NCBI RefSeq assembly: GCF_001179985.1
Contig: NZ_CVSI01000058.1
Span: 248,001-312,000, forward strand
DNA: 64,000 nt
Source: Candidatus Pelagibacter communis
GTDB taxonomy: Bacteria > Pseudomonadota > Alphaproteobacteria > Pelagibacterales > Pelagibacteraceae
Reading direction: 5' to 3'
Shown here: positions 44,306 to 53,346 of the stretch, piece by piece
Layout of the letters: each line of letters begins with the position of its first letter
Position numbering within the stretch: position 1 is the stretch's first letter
Made by a program: the position numbers and the translations under genes
Notes under the pieces: generated by a model
Seen by the model: the letters and a program-made list of their open reading frames with translations, nothing else
Databases searched by the model: none
What the model was told of the DNA's origin: nothing

Positions 44306-45451
44306 ATGGATGGACCTTTAAAAAACTTATTAGTTCTTGATTTGACAAGAGTTCTCGTTGGACCTTATTGCACAATGGTTTTATCAGATTTAGGGGCCAG
44401 AGTTATCAAAGTTGAGGCACCTGGTGCTGGAGATGACTCGAGAAAATTTGGTCCTTTTATAGAAGAGTACTCTGCATATTTTATGTCTTTAAATAGAGGT
44501 AAAGAAAGTATTGCTTTAAATTTAAAAGATAAAGAGGATCAAAAAATCTTTGATAAAATTTTAGAAAAAACTGATGTACTTGTTGAAAATTTTAAGCCAG
44601 GCACTTTAGAAAAATGGGGTTACGGTTGGAAAGATGTTTGTAAAAAATATCCAAAACTAATATATGCATCTGCTTCTGGTTTTGGGCAAACAGGTCCATT
44701 AAGAGAGCTACCAGCTTACGACATGGTTGTTCAAGGTATGGGGGGATTGATGAGTGTAACAGGTCAACCAAACTCTGAGCCAACAAGAGTTGGTACATCA
44801 ATTGGTGATATTACTGCAGGTTTGTTTACAGCCATAGGAGTTAATGCAGCCTTATATGATAGACAGAAAACAGGAAAGGGAACTTATATCGACGTATCAA
44901 TGCTTGATTGTCAAATTGCAATTTTAGAAAATGCAATTGCAAGATATCTTTCAAAAAAAGAAATACCTAAACCAATGGGATCTAGACATCCATCAATTGC
45001 ACCCTTCGAGGCATTTAAAACTAAGGATAGTTATATTATTATTGCAGCTGGTAATGATAAATTGTTTGAAAAACTTTGTGTATTACTAAATATTTCTGAA
45101 ATTTCAAAAGATGAAAAATTTAATTCAAATTCTGTAAGAAGCAAGAATATGGATGAGTTAAAAATTATTCTTGAGAAAAAACTTTCATCAAAATCAACAT
45201 CAGATTGGATAAGTCTTATGGAAAAAGAAAAAATACCTTGTGGACCAATATTTAATATAAAGCAAGCGGTAGAAAATCCACAAATAGAAACTAGAAATAT
45301 GATTGTTAATTCTTTTCACAAAAAGATAGGTGAGTTCAAAACAGCAGGTAACCCTATTAAAATGTCAAACTATAAGGATAGTAAAACTAGAGGTGATATA
45401 CCTGATTTAGACGAACATAGAAAAAAAATTATTGAGGAATTCTGTAATTAA
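44306..45451 (+). CDS. CaiB/BaiF family (class III) CoA transferase
   Basis: 381 residues. It starts MDGPLKNLLVLDLTRVLVGPYCTM-type and contains DLGARVIKVEAPGAGDDSR, YASASGFGQTGP and SMLDCQIAI, whose Asp is the catalytic residue of family III CoA transferases. It moves CoA from a donor thioester to a carboxylic acid. Being divergent from a TRAP transporter suggests that it activates the imported acid. Formyl-CoA, succinyl-CoA:glutarate and other members cannot be told apart here. Its stop is nested with cmk's. Confidence 0.9.
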   Translation: MDGPLKNLLVLDLTRVLVGPYCTMVLSDLGARVIKVEAPGAGDDSRKFGPFIEEYSAYFMSLNRGKESIALNLKDKEDQKIFDKILEKTDVLVENFKPGTLEKWGYGWKDVCKKYPKLIYASASGFGQTGPLRELPAYDMVVQGMGGLMSVTGQPNSEPTRVGTSIGDITAGLFTAIGVNAALYDRQKTGKGTYIDVSMLDCQIAILENAIARYLSKKEIPKPMGSRHPSIAPFEAFKTKDSYIIIAAGNDKLFEKLCVLLNISEISKDEKFNSNSVRSKNMDELKIILEKKLSSKSTSDWISLMEKEKIPCGPIFNIKQAVENPQIETRNMIVNSFHKKIGEFKTAGNPIKMSNYKDSKTRGDIPDLDEHRKKIIEEFCN

Positions 45452-46077
45452 ATAATTTTATCAACCTCATTCGACATTCTTCGTAAAACTTCTTTTTTAC
45501 TTAATCTATCTGTACTTATATGAATAGCGTCTTTTACTTTTTTAAGTGGTGAATATTTTCTATTTTTATCCATCTTTGTTCTTTTCGCTAAACTTTTTTG
45601 AATTTCTTTTAGAGGAGCTTTCTTTTTTAATTCTTTCCATCTTCTTTTAGCTGCAATATTTATTTTACAAGTAAAATAAAATGCTAAATCATATCTTGGG
45701 TTTTTATTTAGAATTTTTGTAGCAATATCTCTACCCTCAACACAAATTCTTTTATTTTTTCTAATTATTTTTTTTTGATAAATTTTCATTATTTCTCGAA
45801 CAGCTTTATCTTTAGCTAAATAACCGACGTGATTACTTATTTCTTGTGAATGAAGTGATTGTTTTTGTATTGAATTATAAGAAGTTCTTTTAAATATTTT
45901 TTTTAGATAAGGAATTGGTTTTTTTGGTTTTTTTGTTATTAATATCTTGCTTGCATATCGATATAAAAGACCTGAGTTTAATAACAATAGTTTATACTTT
46001 TTTGATAGTAATTTCGCACCAGTGCTTTTTCCACTAGCAGCTTCTCCATCACATGCAACTATAAGAGATTTGCTCAT
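45448..46077 (-). CDS. cmk: Cytidylate kinase
   Basis: 209 residues. The P-loop CDGEAASGKSTGAKLLS, the LNSGLLYRYA segment and CVEGRDIATKIL plus RRWKELKKK place it in the (d)CMP kinase family. It phosphorylates CMP and dCMP. In many bacteria cmk stands before rpsA; here it lies after rpoZ. It is more Lys-rich than usual and slightly short, but all motifs are there. Confidence 0.92.
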   Translation of the reverse strand: MSKSLIVACDGEAASGKSTGAKLLSKKYKLLLLNSGLLYRYASKILITKKPKKPIPYLKKIFKRTSYNSIQKQSLHSQEISNHVGYLAKDKAVREIMKIYQKKIIRKNKRICVEGRDIATKILNKNPRYDLAFYFTCKINIAAKRRWKELKKKAPLKEIQKSLAKRTKMDKNRKYSPLKKVKDAIHISTDRLSKKEVLRRMSNEVDKII

Positions 46078-46116
46078 TAAGTTAATGAATATCTTATTTT
46101 AAAAATTAATTAAATA

Positions 46117-46644
46117 TTATTGTTCTGAGGGCTCAGAATTTTCTTCAGTCTGGCTATCGTTTTCAGCAATTTCATCTAACGATACTTCACCGGTCTCGTT
46201 TTCTTGAGGTTCTGATGAAACATTTTCAGATTGTGCAGGTGCATCAGAATTTTGTAATTCAGCTAAATCTTCTTTTGATACCTGAATTTTTTCAGGAACT
46301 TTTCTTGCTCTTTTTGATGGTAAAATTGGTGCACCACTTTTTGAAATTTCACCTTTGTATAAACTGTCAAAATCATCACCTATGTCCTCATCATCTTCGT
46401 TCAAATCATCAACCTGTTCAATATGTTTTCTTAATTTATAAACTGCACTATCTGTCAGCTCTTTTACTTGAACATTTTCAACGGCAATTTCTCTTAGAGC
46501 TATAACAGTATTTTTATCATTATCCCTGTCAACAGATGGCTCAATACCTGAGTTAAGCTGAGTTGCTCTTTCTTTTGCAACTAAAACCAGTTCATATGGG
46601 CTGTCTACTTTATCTATACAATCTTCTACGGTTACTCTAGCCAT
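46117..46644 (-). CDS. rpoZ: RNA polymerase omega subunit with acidic tail
   Basis: 175 residues. The N-terminal 80 residues are omega: [30 protein letters not shown] and [12 protein letters not shown]. The rest is an unusually long, acidic, Glu/Ser/Asn-rich tail (about 90-175, ending EENSEPSEQ) that is likely disordered. Typical omega is about 90-130 residues. Omega helps assemble RNA polymerase and links to ppGpp binding. A 43-bp gap separates it from the upstream MFS gene. Confidence 0.93.
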   Translation of the reverse strand: MARVTVEDCIDKVDSPYELVLVAKERATQLNSGIEPSVDRDNDKNTVIALREIAVENVQVKELTDSAVYKLRKHIEQVDDLNEDDEDIGDDFDSLYKGEISKSGAPILPSKRARKVPEKIQVSKEDLAELQNSDAPAQSENVSSEPQENETGEVSLDEIAENDSQTEENSEPSEQ

Positions 46645-46687
46645 GCGCAGTGTTTATACACGCATCTTTAAAAAATCAAGTTTTTTT

Positions 46688-47893
46688 TTAAATTTTGATT
46701 GGATTTAGTTTATTTCTGACGAAAATTAGCGCGACTAAAGCTAGAAAAATATAGGTTCCTGAAATCATTGAAATCTGCTCTATTGAAAATCCTTTATCTA
46801 TTAATAAACCAAACACAGCTGTTCCAAAAGCAGTTGAGAAAACCATAAGTGCTGTTGTTAAAGCTTTAATTGAACCAATATGTTTCACTCCATAAACTTC
46901 CGCCCAAGTTGAGGAACCCAGCACGTTTGCTAAACCATTTGAAATTCCTATTAATCCAAGAAATAAAAAAGAAACTATAGCGTTATCAAAAATTATAATC
47001 AAAAACAGAGAGAGTAAAAAAGGCAAATTCATATAAATTAAAAGTTTTCTACTCGAAAACTTATCAATTAAAAATCCTGCAATAAATAATGTAATTACTG
47101 ATAAAATAGAATAAGCCATAAAGGATTGTGCAATAACATAAGGACCCCAATTTTTTGAGGAAAGAATAAATGACTGATAAACAAATATGCCAGTTGCTAT
47201 CCATGGCATCGCAAGCATATTGGCACAAACTATGTAAAATCTATAATCTTTTATAACCTCAATTCTTTTCCAATTTTTAATCTTTATGTTTCTTTTATTT
47301 TTATTGTTATCAATTTCTCTTGAGTCGAGTTTGATATTTTTAATAAGCAAATATGAAATTATTGGCAAAAATAAAATTACTAATGAAATATTAATCCATA
47401 TACTTCTCCATTCCATAAAAGTTAATAGATAAATGATGAATACAGGTAATATAAATTCAGCTGTGGATAATCCAAACCATCCCGTGCTTAAAGCTTTTCC
47501 TCTTGATTTGGTAAAATATCTTGAAATTGTTGTAGTAGCGGTGTGAGACATTAATCCTTGACCTGAAAATCTCATTAAAAAAATAGCGATAAATAAAAAG
47601 GTTACCGATGAGATCTTAGAAAAAAAATAACATGAAAAAGATAGAAGCAAAGTTACAAGAGTTCCAAATTTAAAGACATCGATATCATCAATTTTTTTTC
47701 CGACCCAAATAATAACTAAACTGCTTAGTAATGTTGCTGATGCATAGATTGTGCCAAATTGTCCGTGAGTGATTGATAATGCATCACGAATACTAGAATT
47801 GAAAAGACCTAAAAAAAAACTCTGTCCAAAGCTAGAAAAAAATGTAAATATGAATCCAAATAGAATTACTTTTAAACTTAAACTATTAAACAT
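46688..47893 (-). CDS. MFS transporter
   Basis: 401 residues with about 12 hydrophobic helices; SITHGQFGTIYASATLLSSL, the short cytoplasmic loop WVGKKIDD after helix 2, and SRYFTKSRGKALSTGWFG match the major facilitator superfamily, near the nitrate/oxalate-like or YbfB-like groups. The substrate cannot be assigned. It is divergent from a hydroxyacid dehydrogenase gene with only 8 bp between start codons. Confidence 0.85.
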   Translation of the reverse strand: MFNSLSLKVILFGFIFTFFSSFGQSFFLGLFNSSIRDALSITHGQFGTIYASATLLSSLVIIWVGKKIDDIDVFKFGTLVTLLLSFSCYFFSKISSVTFLFIAIFLMRFSGQGLMSHTATTTISRYFTKSRGKALSTGWFGLSTAEFILPVFIIYLLTFMEWRSIWINISLVILFLPIISYLLIKNIKLDSREIDNNKNKRNIKIKNWKRIEVIKDYRFYIVCANMLAMPWIATGIFVYQSFILSSKNWGPYVIAQSFMAYSILSVITLFIAGFLIDKFSSRKLLIYMNLPFLLSLFLIIIFDNAIVSFLFLGLIGISNGLANVLGSSTWAEVYGVKHIGSIKALTTALMVFSTAFGTAVFGLLIDKGFSIEQISMISGTYIFLALVALIFVRNKLNPIKI

Positions 47894-47901
47894 AAAAAAT
47901 T

Positions 47902-48771
47902 ATGAGTTGTAATGTAGCTTTTATAGGTCTTGGTGTCATGGGATATCCAATGGCAGGATATATATCAAAAGGTGGTCATAATGTAACTGTTTTTAATCGA
48001 ACAAAAACTAAAGCAGAGAAATGGATTGGTGAACATAAAGGAAAAATGGCAGAAACACCTGCAGAAGCAGCAAAGGACGCTGATTATATTTTTACATGCG
48101 TTGGAAACGATAATGACCTAAGAGAAGTTACATTTGGTGAAAGAGGAATTTTTAAAACAATTAAAAAAGGTGCTGTTTATATCGATAACACTACAGCGTC
48201 AGCAACAATCGCGCGAGAAATTTATGATTACGCAAAAAAAAATGGATTTGGATCTTTAGACGCTCCAGTATCTGGTGGTCAAGCTGGAGCAGAAAATGGA
48301 GCGCTAACAGTTATGATCGGTGGAGATCAAGCTGACTTTGATAAAGCTAAAGATAAAATAGATTGTTATAGCAAAAAAATGAAATTACTTGGTAAAGCAG
48401 GATGTGGTCAATTAGCTAAAATGGTTAATCAAATTTGTATAGCAGGTTTGGTTCAAGGTTTATCAGAGGGAATTAATTTTGGGATTAAAGCAGGATTGAA
48501 AATGGAGGACGTAATTGAAGTTATCTCAAAAGGGGCTGCTCAATCTTGGCAAATGGAAAATAGATACAAAACAATGATTGATGATAAATTTGACTTTGGT
48601 TTTGCTGTTGATTGGATGAGGAAAGACTTAAAAATTGCAATGGATGAAGCAAAAAATAATGGATCCTTATTGCCTGTAACTGAATTAGTTGATAAATTTT
48701 ATGGTGAAGTCCAAGGTATGGGAGGAAATCGTTGGGATACATCAAGTTTAATCAAAAGATTTAGAAAGTAA
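47902..48771 (+). CDS. 3-hydroxyisobutyrate dehydrogenase-family enzyme
   Basis: 289 residues. The NAD-binding FIGLGVMGYPMAGYI at the start, DAPVSGGQAGAENGALTVMIGG (substrate loop) and GQLAKMVNQICIAGLVQGLSEG (catalytic Lys) define the beta-hydroxyacid dehydrogenase family. Candidates are 3-hydroxyisobutyrate dehydrogenase or tartronate semialdehyde reductase. The 8-bp divergent gap means its promoter lies within the MFS gene. A flavin-binding protein gene follows 6 bp later. Confidence 0.88.
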   Translation: MSCNVAFIGLGVMGYPMAGYISKGGHNVTVFNRTKTKAEKWIGEHKGKMAETPAEAAKDADYIFTCVGNDNDLREVTFGERGIFKTIKKGAVYIDNTTASATIAREIYDYAKKNGFGSLDAPVSGGQAGAENGALTVMIGGDQADFDKAKDKIDCYSKKMKLLGKAGCGQLAKMVNQICIAGLVQGLSEGINFGIKAGLKMEDVIEVISKGAAQSWQMENRYKTMIDDKFDFGFAVDWMRKDLKIAMDEAKNNGSLLPVTELVDKFYGEVQGMGGNRWDTSSLIKRFRK

Positions 48772-48777
48772 TAGTAT

Positions 48778-49377
48778 ATGCAACCAGCATACTATGAAGA
48801 TTTTGGTGAAATTAAAAAGAAAATTTGGCTCATGCTTGATGATGCTGTAAAAAATAGAGCTTCTCAATTTAGAATTCCGACTTTTATTTGTGGTAATGAT
48901 AATAATATCGATGGAAGAATTGTGGTTTTAAGAAAATCAGATCAATCAAATAATTTAGTTCAATTCCATAGCGATATTAGATCAGATAAAATAGGAATTC
49001 TAAAAAAAAATCCAAATGCCTCAATGTTATTTTATGATAAAGATGAAAAAATCCAAGTAAGGTTAAAAGTGAATTGTGTAATAAATCATAAAAATGAAAT
49101 TGCAAAAACTTCATGGGATAAAACTCAACATATAAGTAGAAAATGTTATTTAGTAGACAAAGGTCCAGGAACTGAGTCTGATGTACCAACATCAGGATTA
49201 AAACCAGAATTAGATAATTTTGATTATACAAAAGAGCAAAGTGAGGAAGGTTATAAAAACTTTACTGTTATTCAGTGTAACATTAAATCAATTGAGTGGC
49301 TTTATCTAGCAGCTAAAGGTCATCGAAGAGCTAGATTTGATTTAGAAAATAGTAAAGATAGTTGGCTTGTGCCTTAA
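48778..49377 (+). CDS. Pyridoxamine 5'-phosphate oxidase-like flavoprotein
   Basis: 199 residues of the split-barrel flavin-binding fold. FRIPTFICGN, GRIVVLRKSD, FHSDIRSDKIGILKKNP and the C-terminal IEWLYLAAKGHRRARFD resemble PPOX-family proteins of the Alr4036 or PNPO-like type. The conserved C-terminal Arg-Arg stretch fits FMN proteins of this group. It could oxidise pyridoxine phosphate or act on another substrate. It ends 2 bp before the convergent tautomerase stop. Confidence 0.82.
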   Translation: MQPAYYEDFGEIKKKIWLMLDDAVKNRASQFRIPTFICGNDNNIDGRIVVLRKSDQSNNLVQFHSDIRSDKIGILKKNPNASMLFYDKDEKIQVRLKVNCVINHKNEIAKTSWDKTQHISRKCYLVDKGPGTESDVPTSGLKPELDNFDYTKEQSEEGYKNFTVIQCNIKSIEWLYLAAKGHRRARFDLENSKDSWLVP

Positions 49378-49379
49378 TA

Positions 49380-49820
49380 TTATTTTTCAAGGGCAGATAA
49401 TTTCTTTTTAAGTTTACTAGATAAACCCACAAACCATTGTTTTTCTTTTCCAGACTCTGGTAAGACAGCACCATATTCAATCATTTGTGAAGGTGGTAAA
49501 TCTATAATATAAACCCATATCTGTGTTTCATCTAATTTTGATGTTTTAACAATAATATTTTTTAAATCAGAAATTAATCTGTCTTTTGTTTTCTTTGGAC
49601 GTCCTGCTCTAATTTGACCGAGTAAAAAAATAGAAGGTTCTTTTACTATTTTACCTCCCATAAAATGATTTTTTTTCTTTGTGTTATTAAATATGACTTG
49701 AGCGAAATAAGTATTTGCACCAGTTACAACATTATGAATTTTAGTAATTCCTTGAGCTAATTCTTTTTGTTTTTTAGAGTTAAGATTAACATTTGATGTA
49801 GTTACTGTATAAGTTGGCAT
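49380..49820 (-). CDS. cis-CaaD-like tautomerase superfamily enzyme
   Basis: 146 residues beginning MP, so Pro becomes the N-terminal catalytic base. After Met removal, Pro1, His28, Arg70, Arg73, Tyr103 and Glu114 are all in place, the set known for cis-3-chloroacrylic acid dehalogenase and its homologue Cg10062. Length (family about 149) also fits. The natural reaction could be hydration or tautomerisation of an unsaturated acid; dehalogenation is untested. It lies 3 bp after a gamma carbonic anhydrase-like gene. Confidence 0.82.
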   Translation of the reverse strand: MPTYTVTTSNVNLNSKKQKELAQGITKIHNVVTGANTYFAQVIFNNTKKKNHFMGGKIVKEPSIFLLGQIRAGRPKKTKDRLISDLKNIIVKTSKLDETQIWVYIIDLPPSQMIEYGAVLPESGKEKQWFVGLSSKLKKKLSALEK

Positions 49821-49823
49821 TAT

Positions 49824-50336
49824 CTAAAATATAGATTGTGAATATCTCTTCCAATTATCCTGATAGTGTTTAGTATTTTCATCAACAGCTTTTTTTTCTT
49901 CGTCTGTAACCTCTCTGATTACTTTTCCAGGCGATCCTATTACTAGTGAATTATCTGGTATTACTTTATTTTCTGTTATTAAAGCTTTTGCGCCAATAAT
50001 ACAATTTTTTCCTATCTTTGCTTTGTTGAGGATGACTGCACCTATTCCAATTAAACTATTGTCTCCTATTGTGCATCCATGAAGCATTACCAAATGTCCA
50101 ATGGTTACATTTTTTCCAACTTTTAAAGGACAACCGGGATCTGTATGTAGCACACAACCATCCTGAACATTAGAGCCTTCACCAATATAAATATTTTCTA
50201 TGTCTCCCCTTAAAGTAGCATTAAACCAAATACTAGAATTTTTTTCTAAGGTCACATCACCAATTATCACTGCATTAGGTGCCACCCAATTTTCGCCAGA
50301 GTTTTTTGGTTTTTTATCTTTTAAATCGTAAAACAT
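49824..50336 (-). CDS. Gamma-carbonic anhydrase-like hexapeptide protein
   Basis: 170 residues of left-handed beta-helix with hexapeptide repeats. SSIWFNATLRGDIENIYIG, GSNVQDGCVLHTDPG, and TIGHLVMLHGCTIGDNSLIG carry the three zinc-binding His of the gamma-CA family (YrdA/PaaY/CaiE group). Whether it hydrates CO2 or is a thioesterase or acyltransferase helper is unknown. The divergent gap to the thioredoxin-like gene is 20 bp. Confidence 0.88.
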   Translation of the reverse strand: MFYDLKDKKPKNSGENWVAPNAVIIGDVTLEKNSSIWFNATLRGDIENIYIGEGSNVQDGCVLHTDPGCPLKVGKNVTIGHLVMLHGCTIGDNSLIGIGAVILNKAKIGKNCIIGAKALITENKVIPDNSLVIGSPGKVIREVTDEEKKAVDENTKHYQDNWKRYSQSIF

Positions 50337-50356
50337 AATTTATAAATTATTTTAAC

Positions 50357-50914
50357 ATGGCATTAACAAAAACTCCAATATGCGATTTTAATCTTAAAGC
50401 AATTGATTTCAAATTAAAATCTGTTGAAAACACTGTCTTATCACTTAATGATATCAAGGGTGAAAATGGAACACTGATAATGTTTATTTGCAACCATTGT
50501 CCATATGTAAAAGCAATCATAAAAGACTTAGTTGAAGATTGTGAAAAACTTAAAAACTTTGGCATTAATTCAGTGGCAATCATGTCAAATGATACAATTA
50601 ACTATCCAGATGATTCCTATGAAAATATGATTAAATTTTCTTCAAAACATAAATTTAGTTTTCCTTACTTAATTGATGAAACACAAGAAATAGCAAAAAA
50701 ATACGATGCTGTATGTACTCCAGATTTTTTTGGATACAATAAAGATCTTAAACTTAATTATCGAGGAAGAATAAGAGAACTTAAGGATTTAAAACCTATC
50801 AGAAACGGATCAAGTGAATTATTCGAAGCCATGAAACTAATATCTGAAACACAAAAGGGGCCAGATATACAAAAGCCAAGCCTTGGCTGCAGTATAAAAT
50901 GGTTTAAAAAATAA
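50357..50914 (+). CDS. Thioredoxin-like protein (AhpC/TSA group)
   Basis: 185 residues of thioredoxin fold with the active-site CNHCPYVKA (CxxC) in FICNHCPYV and the loop DETQEIAKKYDAVCTPDFFGY. The tail PSLGCSIKW is typical of the YfcG-like thioredoxin family group that sits between peroxiredoxins and TlpA. No signal peptide, so it acts in the cytoplasm. It overlaps the next gene start by one base (TAATG at 50914). Confidence 0.87.
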   Translation: MALTKTPICDFNLKAIDFKLKSVENTVLSLNDIKGENGTLIMFICNHCPYVKAIIKDLVEDCEKLKNFGINSVAIMSNDTINYPDDSYENMIKFSSKHKFSFPYLIDETQEIAKKYDAVCTPDFFGYNKDLKLNYRGRIRELKDLKPIRNGSSELFEAMKLISETQKGPDIQKPSLGCSIKWFKK

Positions 50915-51996
50915 TGCATTTAATTGTTACTAGAACTTTTCCTCCAGAAGTAGGTGGTATGCAAAATCTAATGTATGGTTTAGCCAAATCATTATCTGAA
51001 AATGTAATGATTAAAGTTTTTGCTGATCAACATCCAAATCAAGATAATTTTGATAAGGAATTATCGTTTTCAATTGAAAGGGTAAGTGGACCAAAAATAT
51101 TCAAAAAATATAGAAAAGCTAATTTAGTAAATACATATTTAGAGAATAATAAAAAAGTTAAATCTATAATTTCAGATCATTGGAAAAGCCTTGAAAATAT
51201 AAATACTCAAGTTAAAAAAATATGCTTAATTCACTCTAAGGAAATAAATCATAAAAAAAATTCTTTTATTAATAAAAGGTTAATTAAAATTTTAAATAAT
51301 TGTCATACGGTGGTTGCAAATTCTAATTTTACTAAAAATCTTGCTATAAGTGTTGGTGTTGATGAAAATAAAATTAAAGTAATCAACCCAGGAGTTTTTC
51401 CGGTAGATAAAATAGATGAAAAAATTTACAAAAATATACAAAAGAAATTAGAGGGTAGAACTCCTAAGTTAATTACAGTTGCTAGATTTGATAAGAGAAA
51501 AAACCATGAAAAAATTATTATGGCTCTAAGAAATTTAAAAGAAATTTATCCAAATATTATTTATATTTGTATCGGACAAGGGGAAAATATTGATAATCTT
51601 AAAAAATTAATTTCAGAACTTAAATTGCAAAATCATGTTATATTTCCGAAAAATTTAACTAAAGATGAAAAAAATTCTTATCTAAAATGCTCTGATGTGT
51701 TTGTTATGCCTTCTATAACTTATAAAAAATCTGTTGAAGGGTTTGGAATAGTTTATATAGAGGCGGCGCAATTTGGGGTTCCATCAATAGGTGGAAAAGA
51801 TGGTGGTGCTTCAGATGCAATTGATCACGAACAGACGGGATATATTTGTGATGGTAATAGCTTAGATGACATTTACCAATCAATCTCTAATATTTTACAG
51901 AACAATAAATTTAAAGTTTTCGGGAAAAAAGCAGAAGAAATATCAAAAAAATTTTATTGGTCTGAAATTATAAAAAAATATTTAGAAATATTATAA
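50914..51996 (+). CDS. Glycosyltransferase family 4
   Basis: 360 residues with the GT-B fold of family 4. TRTFPPEVGGMQNLMYGLA is the N-terminal acceptor loop, LITVARFDKRKNHEKIIMAL and the C-terminal VEGFGIVYIEAAQFGVP carry the EX7E nucleotide-sugar binding region. It probably adds a sugar in lipopolysaccharide or another surface glycan. The end overlaps the convergent GT9 gene by 6 bp within a TTATAA palindrome. Confidence 0.88.
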   Translation: MHLIVTRTFPPEVGGMQNLMYGLAKSLSENVMIKVFADQHPNQDNFDKELSFSIERVSGPKIFKKYRKANLVNTYLENNKKVKSIISDHWKSLENINTQVKKICLIHSKEINHKKNSFINKRLIKILNNCHTVVANSNFTKNLAISVGVDENKIKVINPGVFPVDKIDEKIYKNIQKKLEGRTPKLITVARFDKRKNHEKIIMALRNLKEIYPNIIYICIGQGENIDNLKKLISELKLQNHVIFPKNLTKDEKNSYLKCSDVFVMPSITYKKSVEGFGIVYIEAAQFGVPSIGGKDGGASDAIDHEQTGYICDGNSLDDIYQSISNILQNNKFKVFGKKAEEISKKFYWSEIIKKYLEIL

Positions 51997-52923
51997 GTTT
52001 ATTCTTTCAAAAACTTTTTCAGCACTTAATTTATTTAAATCGCTAACTTGAATTGCTTTAAATTTTTCTCTTTCTATACTTACTTTTTTTGCAGTTGTAT
52101 GTGATCCAAACAATGTTAAACCTTTTGCATTAAGATGAGCTGTCATATGTGCTGGACCAGTATCATTCGCAATTACAAAACTACTTTTTTTTATTAATGA
52201 AGATAATTGAGAAATACTCACTGCTTTACCATTATCTAAAATTTTAATTGCATCATATTGATCTGCTTCATTTATCTCTTTAGGACCAGGGGCAGTAATA
52301 ATTTTAAATTGATCTTTATATTTTCCTTTAATCAAATTTATTAAATTATTAAAGTACGGCCACTTCTTTAACGTTAAATGAGGTGAACAGAATGGAAATA
52401 ATAATATATACTTAGATAATTTATATTCATTCATAATTTTATTAATATCTACACAACTCCATGAGAAATCAGGGTACATTGTATGTTTTGTTTCTATACC
52501 TGAAGATTTTAGCTGATGATTAAACCTTTCAAGAACAGGGCTTTTGTCAAATTCCTCCTTAGTTTTGTCATTTGGTAAAGTTGTCTCTGAGGAACACCAA
52601 ATATTTAAATTTGCTTTGGGAAATAATATCTTTTTATAAAAAGAAGTTCTGGACGAATTTTGTAAGTCATAAACTTTAATAAATTTATGTTTCTTTATTT
52701 TTTTCATTAGACTATAAAGATAAATCAAATTAAATCTTGAAAGTCTTTTATCTAAAATAATTTCTTTTAAAGAGTTGTTTTTCTTAAAGAGATCTAGGTA
52801 AGGATTGGTGGTTAAAAGAAAAATATCATCAGTTGAATGATTAATACAAATATCTTGAATTGCACCGCTCGCTTGCGCTATATCTCCTAAAGACCCATGT
52901 TTTATGATTAATATATTAGACAT
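51991..52923 (-). CDS. Glycosyltransferase family 9 (heptosyltransferase-like)
   Basis: 310 residues. ILIIKHGSLGDIAQASGAI at the start and FVIANDTGPAHMTAHLNAKGLTLFGSH at the end are GT9 signatures. GT9 enzymes add heptose or similar sugars to the lipopolysaccharide inner core. No waa or heptose-synthesis gene is adjacent in the window, so the sugar is uncertain. It is divergent from a DUF6165 gene with a 33-bp gap. Confidence 0.88.
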   Translation of the reverse strand: MSNILIIKHGSLGDIAQASGAIQDICINHSTDDIFLLTTNPYLDLFKKNNSLKEIILDKRLSRFNLIYLYSLMKKIKKHKFIKVYDLQNSSRTSFYKKILFPKANLNIWCSSETTLPNDKTKEEFDKSPVLERFNHQLKSSGIETKHTMYPDFSWSCVDINKIMNEYKLSKYILLFPFCSPHLTLKKWPYFNNLINLIKGKYKDQFKIITAPGPKEINEADQYDAIKILDNGKAVSISQLSSLIKKSSFVIANDTGPAHMTAHLNAKGLTLFGSHTTAKKVSIEREKFKAIQVSDLNKLSAEKVFERINL

Positions 52924-52956
52924 ATTTTCAACAAGTTATCATATTAAAAAATTTTT

Positions 52957-53346
52957 ATGAATAAAATTCTAGTTGAAGTTTCTGTTGGGGAACTTTTTGA
53001 TAAAATTTCTATCTTAGAAATAAAAAAAGATAAAATTAAAGATAAAGAAAAACTCAAATATATTGTAGACGAGTATAATTTATTAAAAGAACAAATGGTA
53101 AATAATGTAAAACTTAATGAAAAGTTGAGTGATTTGTTTGACACTTTGAAAGATATAAATTCTAAACTATGGGTAATTGAAGATGATAAGAGATTATGTG
53201 AAAAGAATTCTAATTTTGGTGAAAAATTTATAAAATTGTCTAGGGATATTCACTTTTTAAACGACAAAAGAGCTTCAATTAAACTTGAAATAAATAATCA
53301 AACTGGTTCAAAGATTAAAGAAATTAAGGAATACACTAGTTATTAA
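52957..53346 (+). CDS. DUF6165-family protein
   Basis: 129 residues, mostly charged helix. MNKILVEVSVGELFDKISIL at the start and KDINSKLWVIEDDKRLCEK are what I recall of the DUF6165 family, often near glycan genes. Lys/Glu repeats suggest a coiled coil around residues 20-70. No catalytic motif can be seen. It faces the ABC permease genes and shares a stop quartet at 53343-53346. Family name given with moderate confidence. Confidence 0.65.
   Translation: MNKILVEVSVGELFDKISILEIKKDKIKDKEKLKYIVDEYNLLKEQMVNNVKLNEKLSDLFDTLKDINSKLWVIEDDKRLCEKNSNFGEKFIKLSRDIHFLNDKRASIKLEINNQTGSKIKEIKEYTSY

Noticed and set aside
46215-46505. 96-codon plus-strand frame opposite rpoZ
   Set aside because: Low-complexity antisense of the acidic omega tail; no start context.
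46645-46687. Possible terminator (gtgt/acac stem with nearby T-run) between the MFS gene and rpoZ
   Set aside because: The stem is only 4 bp and the T-run is on the wrong side for the MFS transcript.
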